Notes under the pieces: generated by a model
What the model was told of the DNA's origin: nothing
The model's database searches: none
Seen by the model: only the letters and a program-made list of their open reading frames with translations
Program-made: the position numbers and the translations under genes
In this document: one piece after another, positions 9,345 through 17,259 of the stretch
Layout: every line of letters starts with the position of its first letter
Numbering within the stretch: the first letter of the stretch is position 1
Origin: Paenarthrobacter aurescens TC1
Lineage (GTDB): Bacteria; Actinomycetota; Actinomycetes; Actinomycetales; Micrococcaceae
Direction of reading: 5' to 3'
DNA length: 64,000 bases
Assembly: GCA_000014925.1 (NCBI GenBank)
Contig: CP000474.1
Location: 744,001 to 808,000, forward strand

Positions 9345-10190
9345 CTAGCTCAAAGCCCCGCCCTGCCACAGGGCATCGAACGGCGCACCGGAGGACACCC
9401 GGTTCTTGATGCCGGCAGTCACGAAAGCCTTCGCAGTCCGGGCTGCTTCAAGGGGCGTCGCACCCTTGGCGAGCTCGGCGGTCACAGCTGCAGCAAGGGA
9501 GCAACCAGCGCCGGACACAGCCACTTCGCCAACCTTCGGGGCGCGGAGGACTTCCAGCGTCTCGCCGTCGTAGTAAACATCGACGGCGTCCGGGCCTTCC
9601 AGCCGCACGCCACCTTTGGCGAGGACTGCTGCACCGCTGATCTCGTGGATCCTGATAGCAGCAGCCTTGAGCGACTCTTCATCGCTAATGGTCAGCCCTG
9701 ATAGCGACTCCGCTTCGAAGTGGTTCGGCGTGACGAAGGTAGCCAGCGGCAGGATCTGGGCCTTCAGCGCCTGATCAGTGTCCAAGGCGTGGCCCGGCTC
9801 CTGGCCCTTGCAGATCAAAACCGGGTCCAAAACCACATTCGCGAAATCGCCGTCAGTCAGTGCCTTCTCCACGGTGCTGATGGTTGCCGGGCTTCCCAGC
9901 ATGCCAATCTTCACGGTGTCCAGGACCGAAGGTGCGCCGGAAGCGGCACCGTATGCCGCCGTCGTGGCCTCCAACTGGTCCGCGATGACCTGCTGGTCCA
10001 CCGGGACAAAACGGTGGTTCCAGTTGTCCTGCGGGTTGAAGGACACGATGCAGGTGAGGTTCGCTATGCCGAACACTCCGAGTTCCTGGAAGGTCTTGAG
10101 GTCGGCCTGCGCACCGGCGCCGCCGGTCGCTTCGGAACCGGCGATGGTCAGGGCAATGGCAGGGGCAACGGCTGAAGTCATGGTTTCCAT
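9345..10190 (-). CDS. thiD: Hydroxymethylpyrimidine/phosphomethylpyrimidine kinase
   Basis: Thiamine biosynthesis and salvage enzyme that phosphorylates HMP and HMP-phosphate. The 281-residue ribokinase-fold protein has the N-terminal ALTIAGSEATGGAGAQADLKTF (substrate site), VLDPVLICK (~115), TPNHFEAESLSG (~150), and the late glycine loop with catalytic Asp in VAVSGAGCSLAAAVTAELA. Position 10190 is taken as start; ATG 10181, three codons inside, has a slightly better GGAA upstream and is equally possible. No other thiamine gene or TPP riboswitch is visible. It lies 43 bases downstream of the TAXI-lipoprotein gene on the same strand and may be read through from it. Confidence 0.9.
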   Translation of the reverse strand: METMTSAVAPAIALTIAGSEATGGAGAQADLKTFQELGVFGIANLTCIVSFNPQDNWNHRFVPVDQQVIADQLEATTAAYGAASGAPSVLDTVKIGMLGSPATISTVEKALTDGDFANVVLDPVLICKGQEPGHALDTDQALKAQILPLATFVTPNHFEAESLSGLTISDEESLKAAAIRIHEISGAAVLAKGGVRLEGPDAVDVYYDGETLEVLRAPKVGEVAVSGAGCSLAAAVTAELAKGATPLEAARTAKAFVTAGIKNRVSSGAPFDALWQGGALS

Positions 10191-10233
10191 TTTGCCAGTT
10201 GCCCGGCCGTGGACCGATTTTGGCCCGTGAGGG

Positions 10234-11223
10234 CTACCCATGCAGTGCCCGATAGGCGGCCTCCGCCGCCGGATGCAAGGGGACACCGGCCGTGTTGATT
10301 AACGTCTCCGGGCTAAGGAATTGCACGCCGGTGCTGGATTTCGGAACCAGATCCTGGGCTTGTTCCACCAACAGCTCCACAGTTTGCCGAACAACATGGT
10401 CCGCCAGATCGCTGCGGCACAGAAGAAGGTTCGCGACGCCGACGGTCCACACAGCCGGCGCGTCCCCGTAGCTGTTGGCGGGGATCAGGACGCGGTCGTA
10501 GAAGAACCCGGACTGAGCCCGCGTGGCCGGAATGAGGTCGGAGAGGTCAAGCAGCCGGACGCCGAGGTCCCGCGCCGCGGCAGCGATGGGTGCCGTAGGT
10601 ACGCCTCCCGACTGGATCATGACGTCGATGGACCCGTCCTTCAAGGCAGCCAGAGCTTGGTTCAAACCAAGGTTCACCTGCTTCACAGCCCGGTCCGGTT
10701 CAGACAGTCCCGCGGCCGCAATGATCCGTCCGGCCGTGAGCGTTGTCCCCGAGCCCACTTCGCCCACGCCCGCAGCCTTCCCTGCCAAGTCAGTAAAGGT
10801 GCGGATTCCGCTGTCCTCCCGCACCAGGCAGTGGACGTAGTTCTGGTACACCTTCCCAAGCGCCACCAACTTGCTTTCGGGCTGCGCTGCCTTACCGGCG
10901 GGCGCGGCTGCTTGGGCTGCTGCGTCGGCCAGCGCGACGGCGAAGGTCGCCTCGCCGGACAGGACCCGCTGGATGTTCTCCAGACTGCCGCCGGTGGTCA
11001 ATGCGACGGCCCTTCCGGCGACGCGCTCCCGCTGCAGCAGCGCCGCCAGGAGGGTGGCGAACTCCAGATAGAAGCCGCCGGCTTCACCACCGGCGACGGT
11101 GAGCTCCTGCAGGGGTTCCTCCGGAGTGCACGCGGCGGTGGCCGTGAGCAGACTGCCGCCCAGGCTAAGTGCGACGGCGGTTTGAAGAACACTCCGCCGG
11201 GACATGACAGGGAACTCAAGCAT
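10234..11223 (-). CDS. TAXI-family solute-binding lipoprotein, no TRAP permease nearby
   Basis: Periplasmic-type binding protein (329 residues) of the TAXI branch of TRAP receptors. It opens with a twin-arginine-like SRRSVLQ, a hydrophobic stretch and lipobox TAAC (Cys ~31), so it is probably membrane-anchored outside. The ligand fold begins LTVAGGEAGGFYLEFATLLA and continues with GVGEVGSGTTLTAGRII (~145). Its ATG overlaps the end of the sensor kinase gene by 8 bases. No DctQ/DctM membrane subunits are adjacent; pairing with a kinase suggests a sensory co-receptor, as proposed for other binding-protein/kinase pairs. That role is inference. Confidence 0.85.
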   Translation of the reverse strand: MLEFPVMSRRSVLQTAVALSLGGSLLTATAACTPEEPLQELTVAGGEAGGFYLEFATLLAALLQRERVAGRAVALTTGGSLENIQRVLSGEATFAVALADAAAQAAAPAGKAAQPESKLVALGKVYQNYVHCLVREDSGIRTFTDLAGKAAGVGEVGSGTTLTAGRIIAAAGLSEPDRAVKQVNLGLNQALAALKDGSIDVMIQSGGVPTAPIAAAARDLGVRLLDLSDLIPATRAQSGFFYDRVLIPANSYGDAPAVWTVGVANLLLCRSDLADHVVRQTVELLVEQAQDLVPKSSTGVQFLSPETLINTAGVPLHPAAEAAYRALHG

Positions 11224-12631
11224 GACCGTCTTCCCGTGGTCGTGCGAACTCGAGACGGGCAGTGAGCCCGTGCGGCTCGCGCGATTCCAGGACCAACTTC
11301 GCGCCATTTGCTTCTGCCAGCCGCTCCACGATGGTCATGCCCAGCCCGTTGCCAGGGATACTGCTGTGCTGCGGCGCCCGCCAGAACCTGGTGGTGGACG
11401 CGGCGAGCTGTTCGGCCGGGAGGCCGGGACCGTCGTCGGAAATCTCGACGGCGGTGCCTCCTTTCGTAGCTTTGATGGCCACGGTAATGCGGGCACCCGG
11501 GGCGTACTTGATGGCATTGGCGAGGAGTTCGCCCACCATGTGTGCGAGTTCGTCGGGGTCGCACACGATCGGGCTGTCAGACGGTGGGCCCACCAACGTC
11601 AGCTGTGCCCCCGCAAGGTGAGCTGCCGGCGTCGCCCTTTCCACTTCGCCCTGCAGGACCGGGAAAGGATTGGTGATGCCCAAACGCTGGTGCCCTGATT
11701 CCTGTTCCGCACGGGCAGACCCTTCAGAAGCCCGGTGTTCAGCGGTAGCCAGCTTCAGCACGCCTTCGAGCATTTCCTCAACCCGCTCAAGTTCCGCCAC
11801 CACGCCGGCCGCAGCTTCTTTCCCGGGTTCCGATCGCAGGGCGAGCTGCAGCAGATCGATGCGCAGGCGCAGCGCGCCAACAGGGTTCCGGAGCTGATGT
11901 GAAGTATCGGCGATGAGCCGGCGCTGTGACTCCATGCTTTCGGTCACGGTATCTGCCATGGCCGTGAAGGACCGGCTCAGCTCGCGGAGCTCAGGCGGAC
12001 CGGCCTCGGGAAGCTGGCTGGTCTTACCCGTGGCTTCGAGCTCGTGGACTGCCTTGCTCAGTCTGTGGACCGGCCGAAGAACCCAAGCCGTGATGCGGGA
12101 CGCCGCCACCAGGAGCAGCGCACCCAGCGCCGCCGCGGCAAGTCCAACCACGAGCCACCGCTCGCGTAGTTTCTGCCGCGCGGCGTCGAGGTTGACTTCA
12201 ACAACCACTTCGCCGAGGACCTGGCTCGCTGTGCCGAAGGGCCTGGAAATGATGTCGTTGCCGGTCCCGAAGGCGCGAATGGGGTTCAGCGTGGTGTCGC
12301 TGAGGTTGAGACTCGCCCGGTTGAGGGCGTCGCGGACCTCGGGCTGGTCCTCGCTGAGGCCGCCGGAGCGGATTTTCTTTTCTTGAAGCCGGATCAGGAT
12401 CCCTTCACCATAAAGCTCGGAATACCGGTCCATTTCCCGTTGCAGTTGAGTTGTGTTGCCGTCCTCTGCGGAGTCGCTGGCCAGCTGCGCGAAACGGTTA
12501 AGGGCTGCGACACGGTTGATCTGCAGTTCCTGGGTGAGCTCTCGGCTGGCCGATGTGAGGATCACGCTGGAAACCGTCACAACGATGACCACCACAAGCA
12601 GGCTCAGGATGGCCAGAACGCGGACTTTCAC
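11216..12631 (-). CDS. Two-component sensor histidine kinase
   Basis: Membrane sensor kinase of 471 residues. Order: helix ~5-27, extracytoplasmic sensor region ~28-155, second helix ~158-180, HAMP-like linker, dimerisation/phosphoacceptor helix with His in ADTSHQLRNPVGALRLRIDLL (~245), and HATPase domain with LANAIKYAPGARITV and SDDGPGLP. The GTG start sits inside the response-regulator stop (GTGA), and its own end overlaps the TAXI gene, so all three are translationally coupled. The short sensor domain may receive its signal through the TAXI protein (inference). Confidence 0.93.
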   Translation of the reverse strand: MKVRVLAILSLLVVVIVVTVSSVILTSASRELTQELQINRVAALNRFAQLASDSAEDGNTTQLQREMDRYSELYGEGILIRLQEKKIRSGGLSEDQPEVRDALNRASLNLSDTTLNPIRAFGTGNDIISRPFGTASQVLGEVVVEVNLDAARQKLRERWLVVGLAAAALGALLLVAASRITAWVLRPVHRLSKAVHELEATGKTSQLPEAGPPELRELSRSFTAMADTVTESMESQRRLIADTSHQLRNPVGALRLRIDLLQLALRSEPGKEAAAGVVAELERVEEMLEGVLKLATAEHRASEGSARAEQESGHQRLGITNPFPVLQGEVERATPAAHLAGAQLTLVGPPSDSPIVCDPDELAHMVGELLANAIKYAPGARITVAIKATKGGTAVEISDDGPGLPAEQLAASTTRFWRAPQHSSIPGNGLGMTIVERLAEANGAKLVLESREPHGLTARLEFARPREDGHA

Positions 12632-13296
12632 GGTTGCTCTACGCGGTAGCCGACGCCTCGGACGTTGATGATGAATCCGGGAAGCTGGAGCTTGGACCTG
12701 AGGCCTGTGAGGTGCACGTCCAAGGACCTGGAGTGTGCCAGGAACGCGTCACCCCAAAGCGCGTCAAGGATCTGCTCCCGGGTCACCACCGAGCCTGCGT
12801 TCCTGACGAGGAGGCTCAGGAGGTCGAACTCCGTTGCGGTCAGGGCCAGTTGCCTTTGGCCCACGGATGCCAGGCGGCGGTCGAGGTCCACTTCCAGTTC
12901 TCCGAGGACTATGTTGTGGGGTGCTGTGTTGCCCACCCTGTTGGTTCGACGCGTCACGGCTTCGATCCTGGCGAGCAATTCCACGAGCTTCACCGGTTTG
13001 ACGAGGTAGTCATCCGCTCCGGATCGGAGACCCAGCACCACGCTGCGTTCGTCGTCGCGGGCAGTCAGGATCAGGATGGGGATCTGTGTGACCTGGCGAA
13101 GTTTCCGCAGGACGTCCAAGCCATCCAGGTCCGGAAGGCCGAGGTCAAGAAGGATGACCTCGTGCTGGCGGTGAGCGAGCAGCGCATCCTCCCCGCGGGA
13201 AACCCGGGTGTGCTTGTGGCCGGCGGAGGCGACGGCTGCACTCAAGGCCGACGCCATGGCGTCGTCATCCTCGACGATGAGCACGTGCACTGTCAT
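12628..13296 (-). CDS. OmpR-type response regulator
   Basis: DNA-binding response regulator of 222 residues, first gene of the regulator-kinase-TAXI operon. Receiver domain 1-120 has the acidic pair ED-D near 9-11, phosphoacceptor Asp in VILLDLGLPDLDG (~51), and Lys in YLVKPVKLVEL (~101). The C-terminal winged helix follows (~130-220: FDLLSLLVRNAGSVVTREQIL, RGVGYRVE). Likely targets are the upstream KgtP-like permease, separated by a terminator-like hairpin, or the operon itself; this is inference from position. Confidence 0.94.
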   Translation of the reverse strand: MTVHVLIVEDDDAMASALSAAVASAGHKHTRVSRGEDALLAHRQHEVILLDLGLPDLDGLDVLRKLRQVTQIPILILTARDDERSVVLGLRSGADDYLVKPVKLVELLARIEAVTRRTNRVGNTAPHNIVLGELEVDLDRRLASVGQRQLALTATEFDLLSLLVRNAGSVVTREQILDALWGDAFLAHSRSLDVHLTGLRSKLQLPGFIINVRGVGYRVEQP

Positions 13297-13389
13297 GTCC
13301 TTTGGCTTGCCGTGGGCTGGTCCGCGGGTCTGGTCCGTTCGAGCTGGTTGGGCCAGTCCGTAGGGCTTGTCCGCTACTAGAGCCTAACG

Positions 13390-13448
13390 TTGTGAGGCCC
13401 GCTCCGCGCCCTTCGGAGTATCCAAAGAGCGCAGAACGGGCCTCACAA
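13390..13448. terminator. Hairpin element between response regulator and permease genes
   Basis: TTGTGAGGCCCG (13390-13401) pairs perfectly with CGGGCCTCACAA (13437-13448). The 35-base interior holds a small CTCCG/CGGAG hairpin. It follows the permease stop by 27 bases, fitting a terminator. A sequence-related element of nearly the same length sits at 57274-57330, suggesting a small dispersed family. Confidence 0.6.
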
Positions 13449-13475
13449 GGCGCACAGATCAGGCGCAGAAACAGA

Positions 13476-14885
13476 TCAGGCGTTGACCAGGTCCTTCTTG
13501 TCGTCGTCGTCCTTCGCAGCGCCCTTTGCGGTGCCTTTCGCCACGAAGGCGTGGCCCTGCTCCGCATCCAGGTGAGTCGACTTCTTGTTTTTCAGCGCGA
13601 AGATGTAAACCAGCAGCGAGATGAAGATCGCGGCGGTGACGTAGGTGAAGAACAAATCCACCTGGCCCGACTTCTGCAGCGCAGCTCCAATCAGCGGAAC
13701 CGTCCCGCCGAACAGCGAGTTGGCAATCGCATAACCGAGTCCAACGCCGAGTGCGCGGATGGATGCCGGGAACAGTTCGGCCTTCACCAGCGCGTTGATG
13801 GACGTGTAGCCGCCCACCATCAGCAGGCCACCGAACATCAGGAGGAATGCCACGAACGGGTCCTTGGTTCCAGCCAGTGTGGAGAGCAGCGGCCACGTGA
13901 ACAGTACGCCAGTGACGCCGAACCAGATCAACAACGGCTTGCGGCCGATCTTGTCCGAGAGCATGCCATACACGGGCTGCAGCAGCATGAAGATGAACAG
14001 AGCCCAGAAGTTGATGACGGAGGTGTCGGTCTTGGCGATGCCGGACGTATCGTTCATGAACTTGAGGATGAAGTTGGTGTACGTGTAGAACGCCACGGTG
14101 CCACCCAGGGTGATGCCGATGCAGATCAGCAGCGGCTTCCAGTGCTTGGTGAACAGCAGCTTCATGGTGCCAGGCTGCGCTTCACCCTCAACCTTGACGT
14201 GTGCGGCGCGGAGTTGGTCCGCGGAAAGAGTCTCTTCCATCGAACGGCGAAGCCAGAGAACAACCAACGCAGCAACGCCACCCAAGGCGAACGGAATGCG
14301 CCAACCCCACGCCGTCAGGTCTTCCTTGCTCATGGTGTTCTGCAGGATCACCAGCACCAGGAGGGCCAGCATCTGGCCGCCGATCAGCGTCACGTACTGG
14401 AAGCTGGAGAAGAAACCGCGGCGCTTGGCCGTTGCGGCCTCAGACATGTACGTAGCGCTGGTGCCGTACTCGCCACCCACCGAGAAGCCCTGGATCATGC
14501 GGATAAACACCAGCAGGATCAGAGCCCAGAGGCCGATGACGTCCTGCGTTGGCAGGATCGCGATGGCGAAAGATCCCGCCGACATCATGGTCACGCTGAG
14601 TGTCAGCGCAGCTTTGCGGCCCTTACGGTCGGCGTAGCGGCCGAAGAACCAGCTGCCGATCGGGCGCATAAGGAACGACGTCGAGAAGACCGCCATCGCC
14701 TCAAGGCCTGCCTGCAGATCGTCCGAGGAGTTGAAAAAGTGCGACTGGAAATACGCCGCAAAAGCGGTATAGACATAAACGTCGAACCACTCCACGAGGT
14801 TGCCCGCGGAGCCCTTGAGGATGTTGCTCACGGCCTTGCGTGTCTGGGCGGCTTCGCTCAGAGGTGCAGCTTGTTGGGTGCTCAT
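13476..14885 (-). CDS. MHS-family MFS symporter, KgtP-like
   Basis: Twelve-helix proton symporter of 469 residues in the metabolite:H+ symporter branch that includes the 2-oxoglutarate permease KgtP and ProP. Marks are GNLVEWFDVYVYTAF in helix 1, the loop-2 motif GRYADRKGRKAAL, and IRMIQGFSVGGEYGTS in helix 4. ATG 14885 is chosen because AGGAAGG precedes it; earlier in-frame starts lack family sequence. A dicarboxylate or 2-oxo acid is the likely cargo but is not certain. It is upstream of, and co-oriented with, the response regulator operon. Confidence 0.88.
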   Translation of the reverse strand: MSTQQAAPLSEAAQTRKAVSNILKGSAGNLVEWFDVYVYTAFAAYFQSHFFNSSDDLQAGLEAMAVFSTSFLMRPIGSWFFGRYADRKGRKAALTLSVTMMSAGSFAIAILPTQDVIGLWALILLVFIRMIQGFSVGGEYGTSATYMSEAATAKRRGFFSSFQYVTLIGGQMLALLVLVILQNTMSKEDLTAWGWRIPFALGGVAALVVLWLRRSMEETLSADQLRAAHVKVEGEAQPGTMKLLFTKHWKPLLICIGITLGGTVAFYTYTNFILKFMNDTSGIAKTDTSVINFWALFIFMLLQPVYGMLSDKIGRKPLLIWFGVTGVLFTWPLLSTLAGTKDPFVAFLLMFGGLLMVGGYTSINALVKAELFPASIRALGVGLGYAIANSLFGGTVPLIGAALQKSGQVDLFFTYVTAAIFISLLVYIFALKNKKSTHLDAEQGHAFVAKGTAKGAAKDDDDKKDLVNA

Positions 14886-15170
14886 CAATGAACCTTCCTG
14901 GACGGCAGCGTTTTGCAACGGCCGTGTCTTGCATGAGTTCGTTCTGTCCATGAAGCTCGTGCTCATGGCGTCCTTGCGCATGGCTCTTCGTCGACTAAGA
15001 AAGGCCCTCCAGGGTGAAGAGGACATGTTCCAAACTATGGGTGATGCACGGCACAGCCCTAGTCCGCGAGGGATTTCCTAACACTTCCTTAGGTTTCGGC
15101 TTGAGTTTGGTGGGACCCCAACCCGCGAACGCCAAGGCTCGACGGCGGCGGCTCGGCTACGCGGCACGAC
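14886..15170. other. Intergenic region upstream of the KgtP-like gene
   Basis: This 285-base gap separates the leftward permease gene from repeat array B. Apart from the permease ribosome site, the one structure I see is CCTAA/TTAGG around a 7-base spacer (15077-15093), a possible operator. Short open frames across it lack support. Confidence 0.4.
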
Positions 15171-15276
15171 GCTCTCTCACATCACTCGGGTTTGGCTGCG
15201 TCGCTCTCTCAGGTCCCTCGGGTTTGGTTGCGTCGCTCTCTCAGGTCCCTCGGGTTTGGTTGCGTCGCTCTCTCAG
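15171..15276 (+). repeat. Array B of the 32-base-period GTGAGAGAG family
   Basis: GCTCTCTCA begins at 15171, 15203, 15235 and 15267, exactly 32 bases apart. Units two and three are identical over the full 32 bases, unit one differs at a few positions, and unit four is truncated after the core. The most regular of the five arrays; it ends 35 bases before the methyltransferase start, CTCTCTCA strand reading toward that gene. Confidence 0.92.
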
Positions 15277-15311
15277 TAGCTTTCGGGAACGGCCGGAGTT
15301 ATCTTCGTGGC

Positions 15312-15956
15312 ATGGGCGCAGTTCTTCGAACAGCTCGCGTAATGCTGCAGGAGGCAGCGAGGATCCCGCTGCCGCCAGGACAGGTTGTTGGCCTGGTGCT
15401 TGATGAAGTCCTCAATCGCCTGCGCCCCGCTCGCGTCGCAGAGCCCAATGCCCGGCTCAAAGCAGCCGGTGTTGGCTTGGCATTGGTTGGCGCGGGGATC
15501 ACCGGGTGGGCAGTCGCGGAGCGCCGGCGTAAAACGACCGGAAACTTTTCCTTGGGCCACCCCGAGGACCTGGTCACCAGCGGACCCTATGCCCTGAGTC
15601 GCCACCCAATGTACCTGGGGTGGTGGCTCATCCATGCGGGAGTTGCAGTCAACCGAGGTTCTGCTTGGGCTGTGATGACTTTGCCTGCTGGAATGCTGGT
15701 GGAACACCTTGGCGCGCAGTGGGAAGAGTCTGCGCTCCAGGAGCGGTTTGGCCAGTCCTACGCAGACTATGAGAGGGATGTTCCCCGCTACGTCGGATCG
15801 CCGGCGTGGTTGATTCGCACCAGCTTCCAGACAGCGAGGCGGCCAACGCCGGCTGCGAAGGCGATGGATAAAGGGAAGGTCCATGCGGAGGAGCTCCAAA
15901 ATCCTCCGAAGGGGACGCAGATGATCGCCCCGGCCGCGAAGAATGCGGCTACATGA
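15312..15956 (+). CDS. Membrane methyltransferase of the isoprenylcysteine/phospholipid type
   Basis: Small integral membrane protein (214 residues) related to ICMT/phosphatidylethanolamine N-methyltransferase proteins, which use S-adenosylmethionine. Motifs near the SAM site are LVTSGPYALSRHPMYLGWWLIHAG (Arg-His-Pro, ~97-102) and the late ALQERFGQSYADYERDVPRYV (~139-160). ATG 15312 is chosen because upstream codons are only translated repeat array. The last ~56 residues are antisense to the converging membrane-protein gene and look unlike the family, as if an earlier stop had been lost. Substrate unknown. Confidence 0.7.
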   Translation: MGAVLRTARVMLQEAARIPLPPGQVVGLVLDEVLNRLRPARVAEPNARLKAAGVGLALVGAGITGWAVAERRRKTTGNFSLGHPEDLVTSGPYALSRHPMYLGWWLIHAGVAVNRGSAWAVMTLPAGMLVEHLGAQWEESALQERFGQSYADYERDVPRYVGSPAWLIRTSFQTARRPTPAAKAMDKGKVHAEELQNPPKGTQMIAPAAKNAAT

Positions 15957-16273
15957 ACCCACTGGTTGCGGATGCTTCGCAATGCCACCCCCAAAGGCCA
16001 ACCGACAGCTGTCCCCACGACGCCGATCGGGATGATCCCTATGATCATCGCCGTCGCCGTCATGGTCATGGTGTAGCTGGCTTGGCTTGGGTTGAGGTTC
16101 CAGGACGGAATGGCCCAGGAGAGGAAGAACACCGCGTCAGCCACGACGATTCCTACAACTAAGCCTTTCCAACCCAGCACCACCCGGTCCTTCGGGCCGT
16201 AACGCCAGCCTCCGGTTGGGCGTTTTGTTGCCAGCGCGTACTCATCTTCGTCGGTCCATGGTTCCTGGCTCAC
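15788..16273 (-). CDS. Hypothetical four-helix membrane protein
   Basis: 161-residue membrane protein; no family recognised. A charged, acidic N-terminus (EPWTDEDEY) is followed by about four helices (~34-54, 67-88, 98-118, 122-145) with MTMTATAMIIGIIPIGVVGTAVGWPLG in the second. The GTG at 16273 is supported by GGAGG five bases upstream; that Shine-Dalgarno is reached directly from repeat array C, whose first core lies 18 bases from the start. Its 3' third overlaps the converging methyltransferase gene by 169 bases. Confidence 0.7.
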   Translation of the reverse strand: MSQEPWTDEDEYALATKRPTGGWRYGPKDRVVLGWKGLVVGIVVADAVFFLSWAIPSWNLNPSQASYTMTMTATAMIIGIIPIGVVGTAVGWPLGVALRSIRNQWVHVAAFFAAGAIICVPFGGFWSSSAWTFPLSIAFAAGVGRLAVWKLVRINHAGDPT

Positions 16274-16290
16274 GATTACCTCCGAGTGAT

Positions 16291-16365
16291 GTGAGAGAGC
16301 GTTCGGCTGAAGGGGCGGTTAGGTGAGAGATGGTTTGGCTGAAGGGGCGGTTATGTGAGAGAGCG
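16291..16365 (-). repeat. Array C of the 32-base-period GTGAGAGAG family
   Basis: GTGAGAG/GTGAGA cores begin at 16291, 16323 and 16355, spaced 32 bases; the middle core is degenerate (GTGAGAGAT). The linker GGCTGAAGGGGCGGTTA is nearly the same between both pairs. The leftmost flank, read on the minus strand (GCTCTCTCACATCACTCGG), equals the first unit of array B. The array covers the epimerase stop codon and runs to the ribosome site of the membrane-protein gene. Confidence 0.88.
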
Positions 16366-17259
16366 TGTGGGGTTCGCGATCTGGTTGAGGGCGCCGGTAA
16401 GGCAGGGGTAAACAAACGTGAAGCCGGCACCGAGCAGTTTTCGGGGCTCCACCCATCTGCTCTTCAGCACCAACTCCGTTTGCGTACGGATCAGAACGGC
16501 TCCGGCCTCCAGCAGCCACGCTGGCGTCGGGATGCCAAAGGGGACACCCATGCTCCGTCGAACCAGGGCCATCAGCTCCCGGTTGTCCACGGGGTAGGGC
16601 GACGCTGCGTTCACCGGACCCGTCACTCCGGGATCCGCGTGGATAAACACCACCGCCCGGAACAAGTCCTCCACATGGATCCAGCTGAACTTTTGCGTGC
16701 CCGGGCCCATGTGTCCACCCAGGCCAAGCCGGGCCAGGTTACGGAGGGGGCTCATGACCCCGCCGGCCCCCAACACGATCGCAATGCGCAGCGGCACCTT
16801 CCGCGTAGCCGGCACAACAGCAGCCGCTAACTCATCCTCCCAAGCCCGGGCTACGTCCACGGAGAACCCGCTGCCCAATTCGCCCGAGACCTCCGACTGT
16901 GGGTGATCTTCGGCGTGCCGGTAGATGGTTCCAGTACTCGAGTTGATCCACGTCCGGGGCGGTTCGGCGCAGGCAGCCACAGCCCGGCCCAATGCACGTG
17001 TGGTCAGAACGCGGGAGTCCAGAATCTCCCGCCGGTGCTTCTCGTCGTAGCGGCAATTCACAGACCGTCCGGCGAGGTTCACCAGCAGCTCGGCGCCGTC
17101 CAGCACTTTGGTGATGGCGCCGTCGTCGTGCCATTGCGCGTCCGCCGAGGCGTCCCGCCCAACGGTCCGGACCTGCCACCCCTCGGCAATGAACCGCTGC
17201 TTGAAGTAGCCGCCAATGAAGCCGGAAGCACCCGCGATCACCACCGTCCGCGACATCAT
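16351..17259 (-). CDS. NAD-dependent epimerase/dehydratase, TIGR01777/SDR39U1 type
   Basis: Atypical short-chain dehydrogenase of 302 residues, second gene of a TetR-led operon. The dinucleotide-binding start VVIAGASGFIGGYF is at ~5-18, with LLVNLAGRSVNCRY (~60) and NSSTGTIY (~109) typical of this subfamily, and the C-terminal domain (DUF1731-like) containing ELVLKSRWVEPRKLLGAGF. Enzymes of this class are poorly characterised. The ATG overlaps the TetR stop (ATGA). The last codons (RSLT and stop) lie in a 32-base repeat core, so the present 3' end was probably shaped by the repeat. Confidence 0.88.
   Translation of the reverse strand: MMSRTVVIAGASGFIGGYFKQRFIAEGWQVRTVGRDASADAQWHDDGAITKVLDGAELLVNLAGRSVNCRYDEKHRREILDSRVLTTRALGRAVAACAEPPRTWINSSTGTIYRHAEDHPQSEVSGELGSGFSVDVARAWEDELAAAVVPATRKVPLRIAIVLGAGGVMSPLRNLARLGLGGHMGPGTQKFSWIHVEDLFRAVVFIHADPGVTGPVNAASPYPVDNRELMALVRRSMGVPFGIPTPAWLLEAGAVLIRTQTELVLKSRWVEPRKLLGAGFTFVYPCLTGALNQIANPTRSLT

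Noticed and set aside
9345..10233. TPP riboswitch before thiD
   Set aside because: Only about 43 bases separate thiD from the upstream gene, with no CUGAGA-type motif.
10234..11223. Complete TRAP transporter
   Set aside because: Only the TAXI binding protein is present; neighbours are thiD and a kinase.
13302..14891. Long open frame antisense to the KgtP-like permease
   Set aside because: His/Gln/Arg/Asp-rich mirror of a membrane protein with no domain.
15171..15276. Array B as a CRISPR
   Set aside because: The whole 32-base unit repeats, linkers included, and no unique spacers or cas genes are present.
15788..15956. Sequencing frameshift explaining the methyltransferase/membrane-protein overlap
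   Set aside because: Both frames are intact with normal codon use and the membrane protein has a good ribosome site; stop loss explains it without error.
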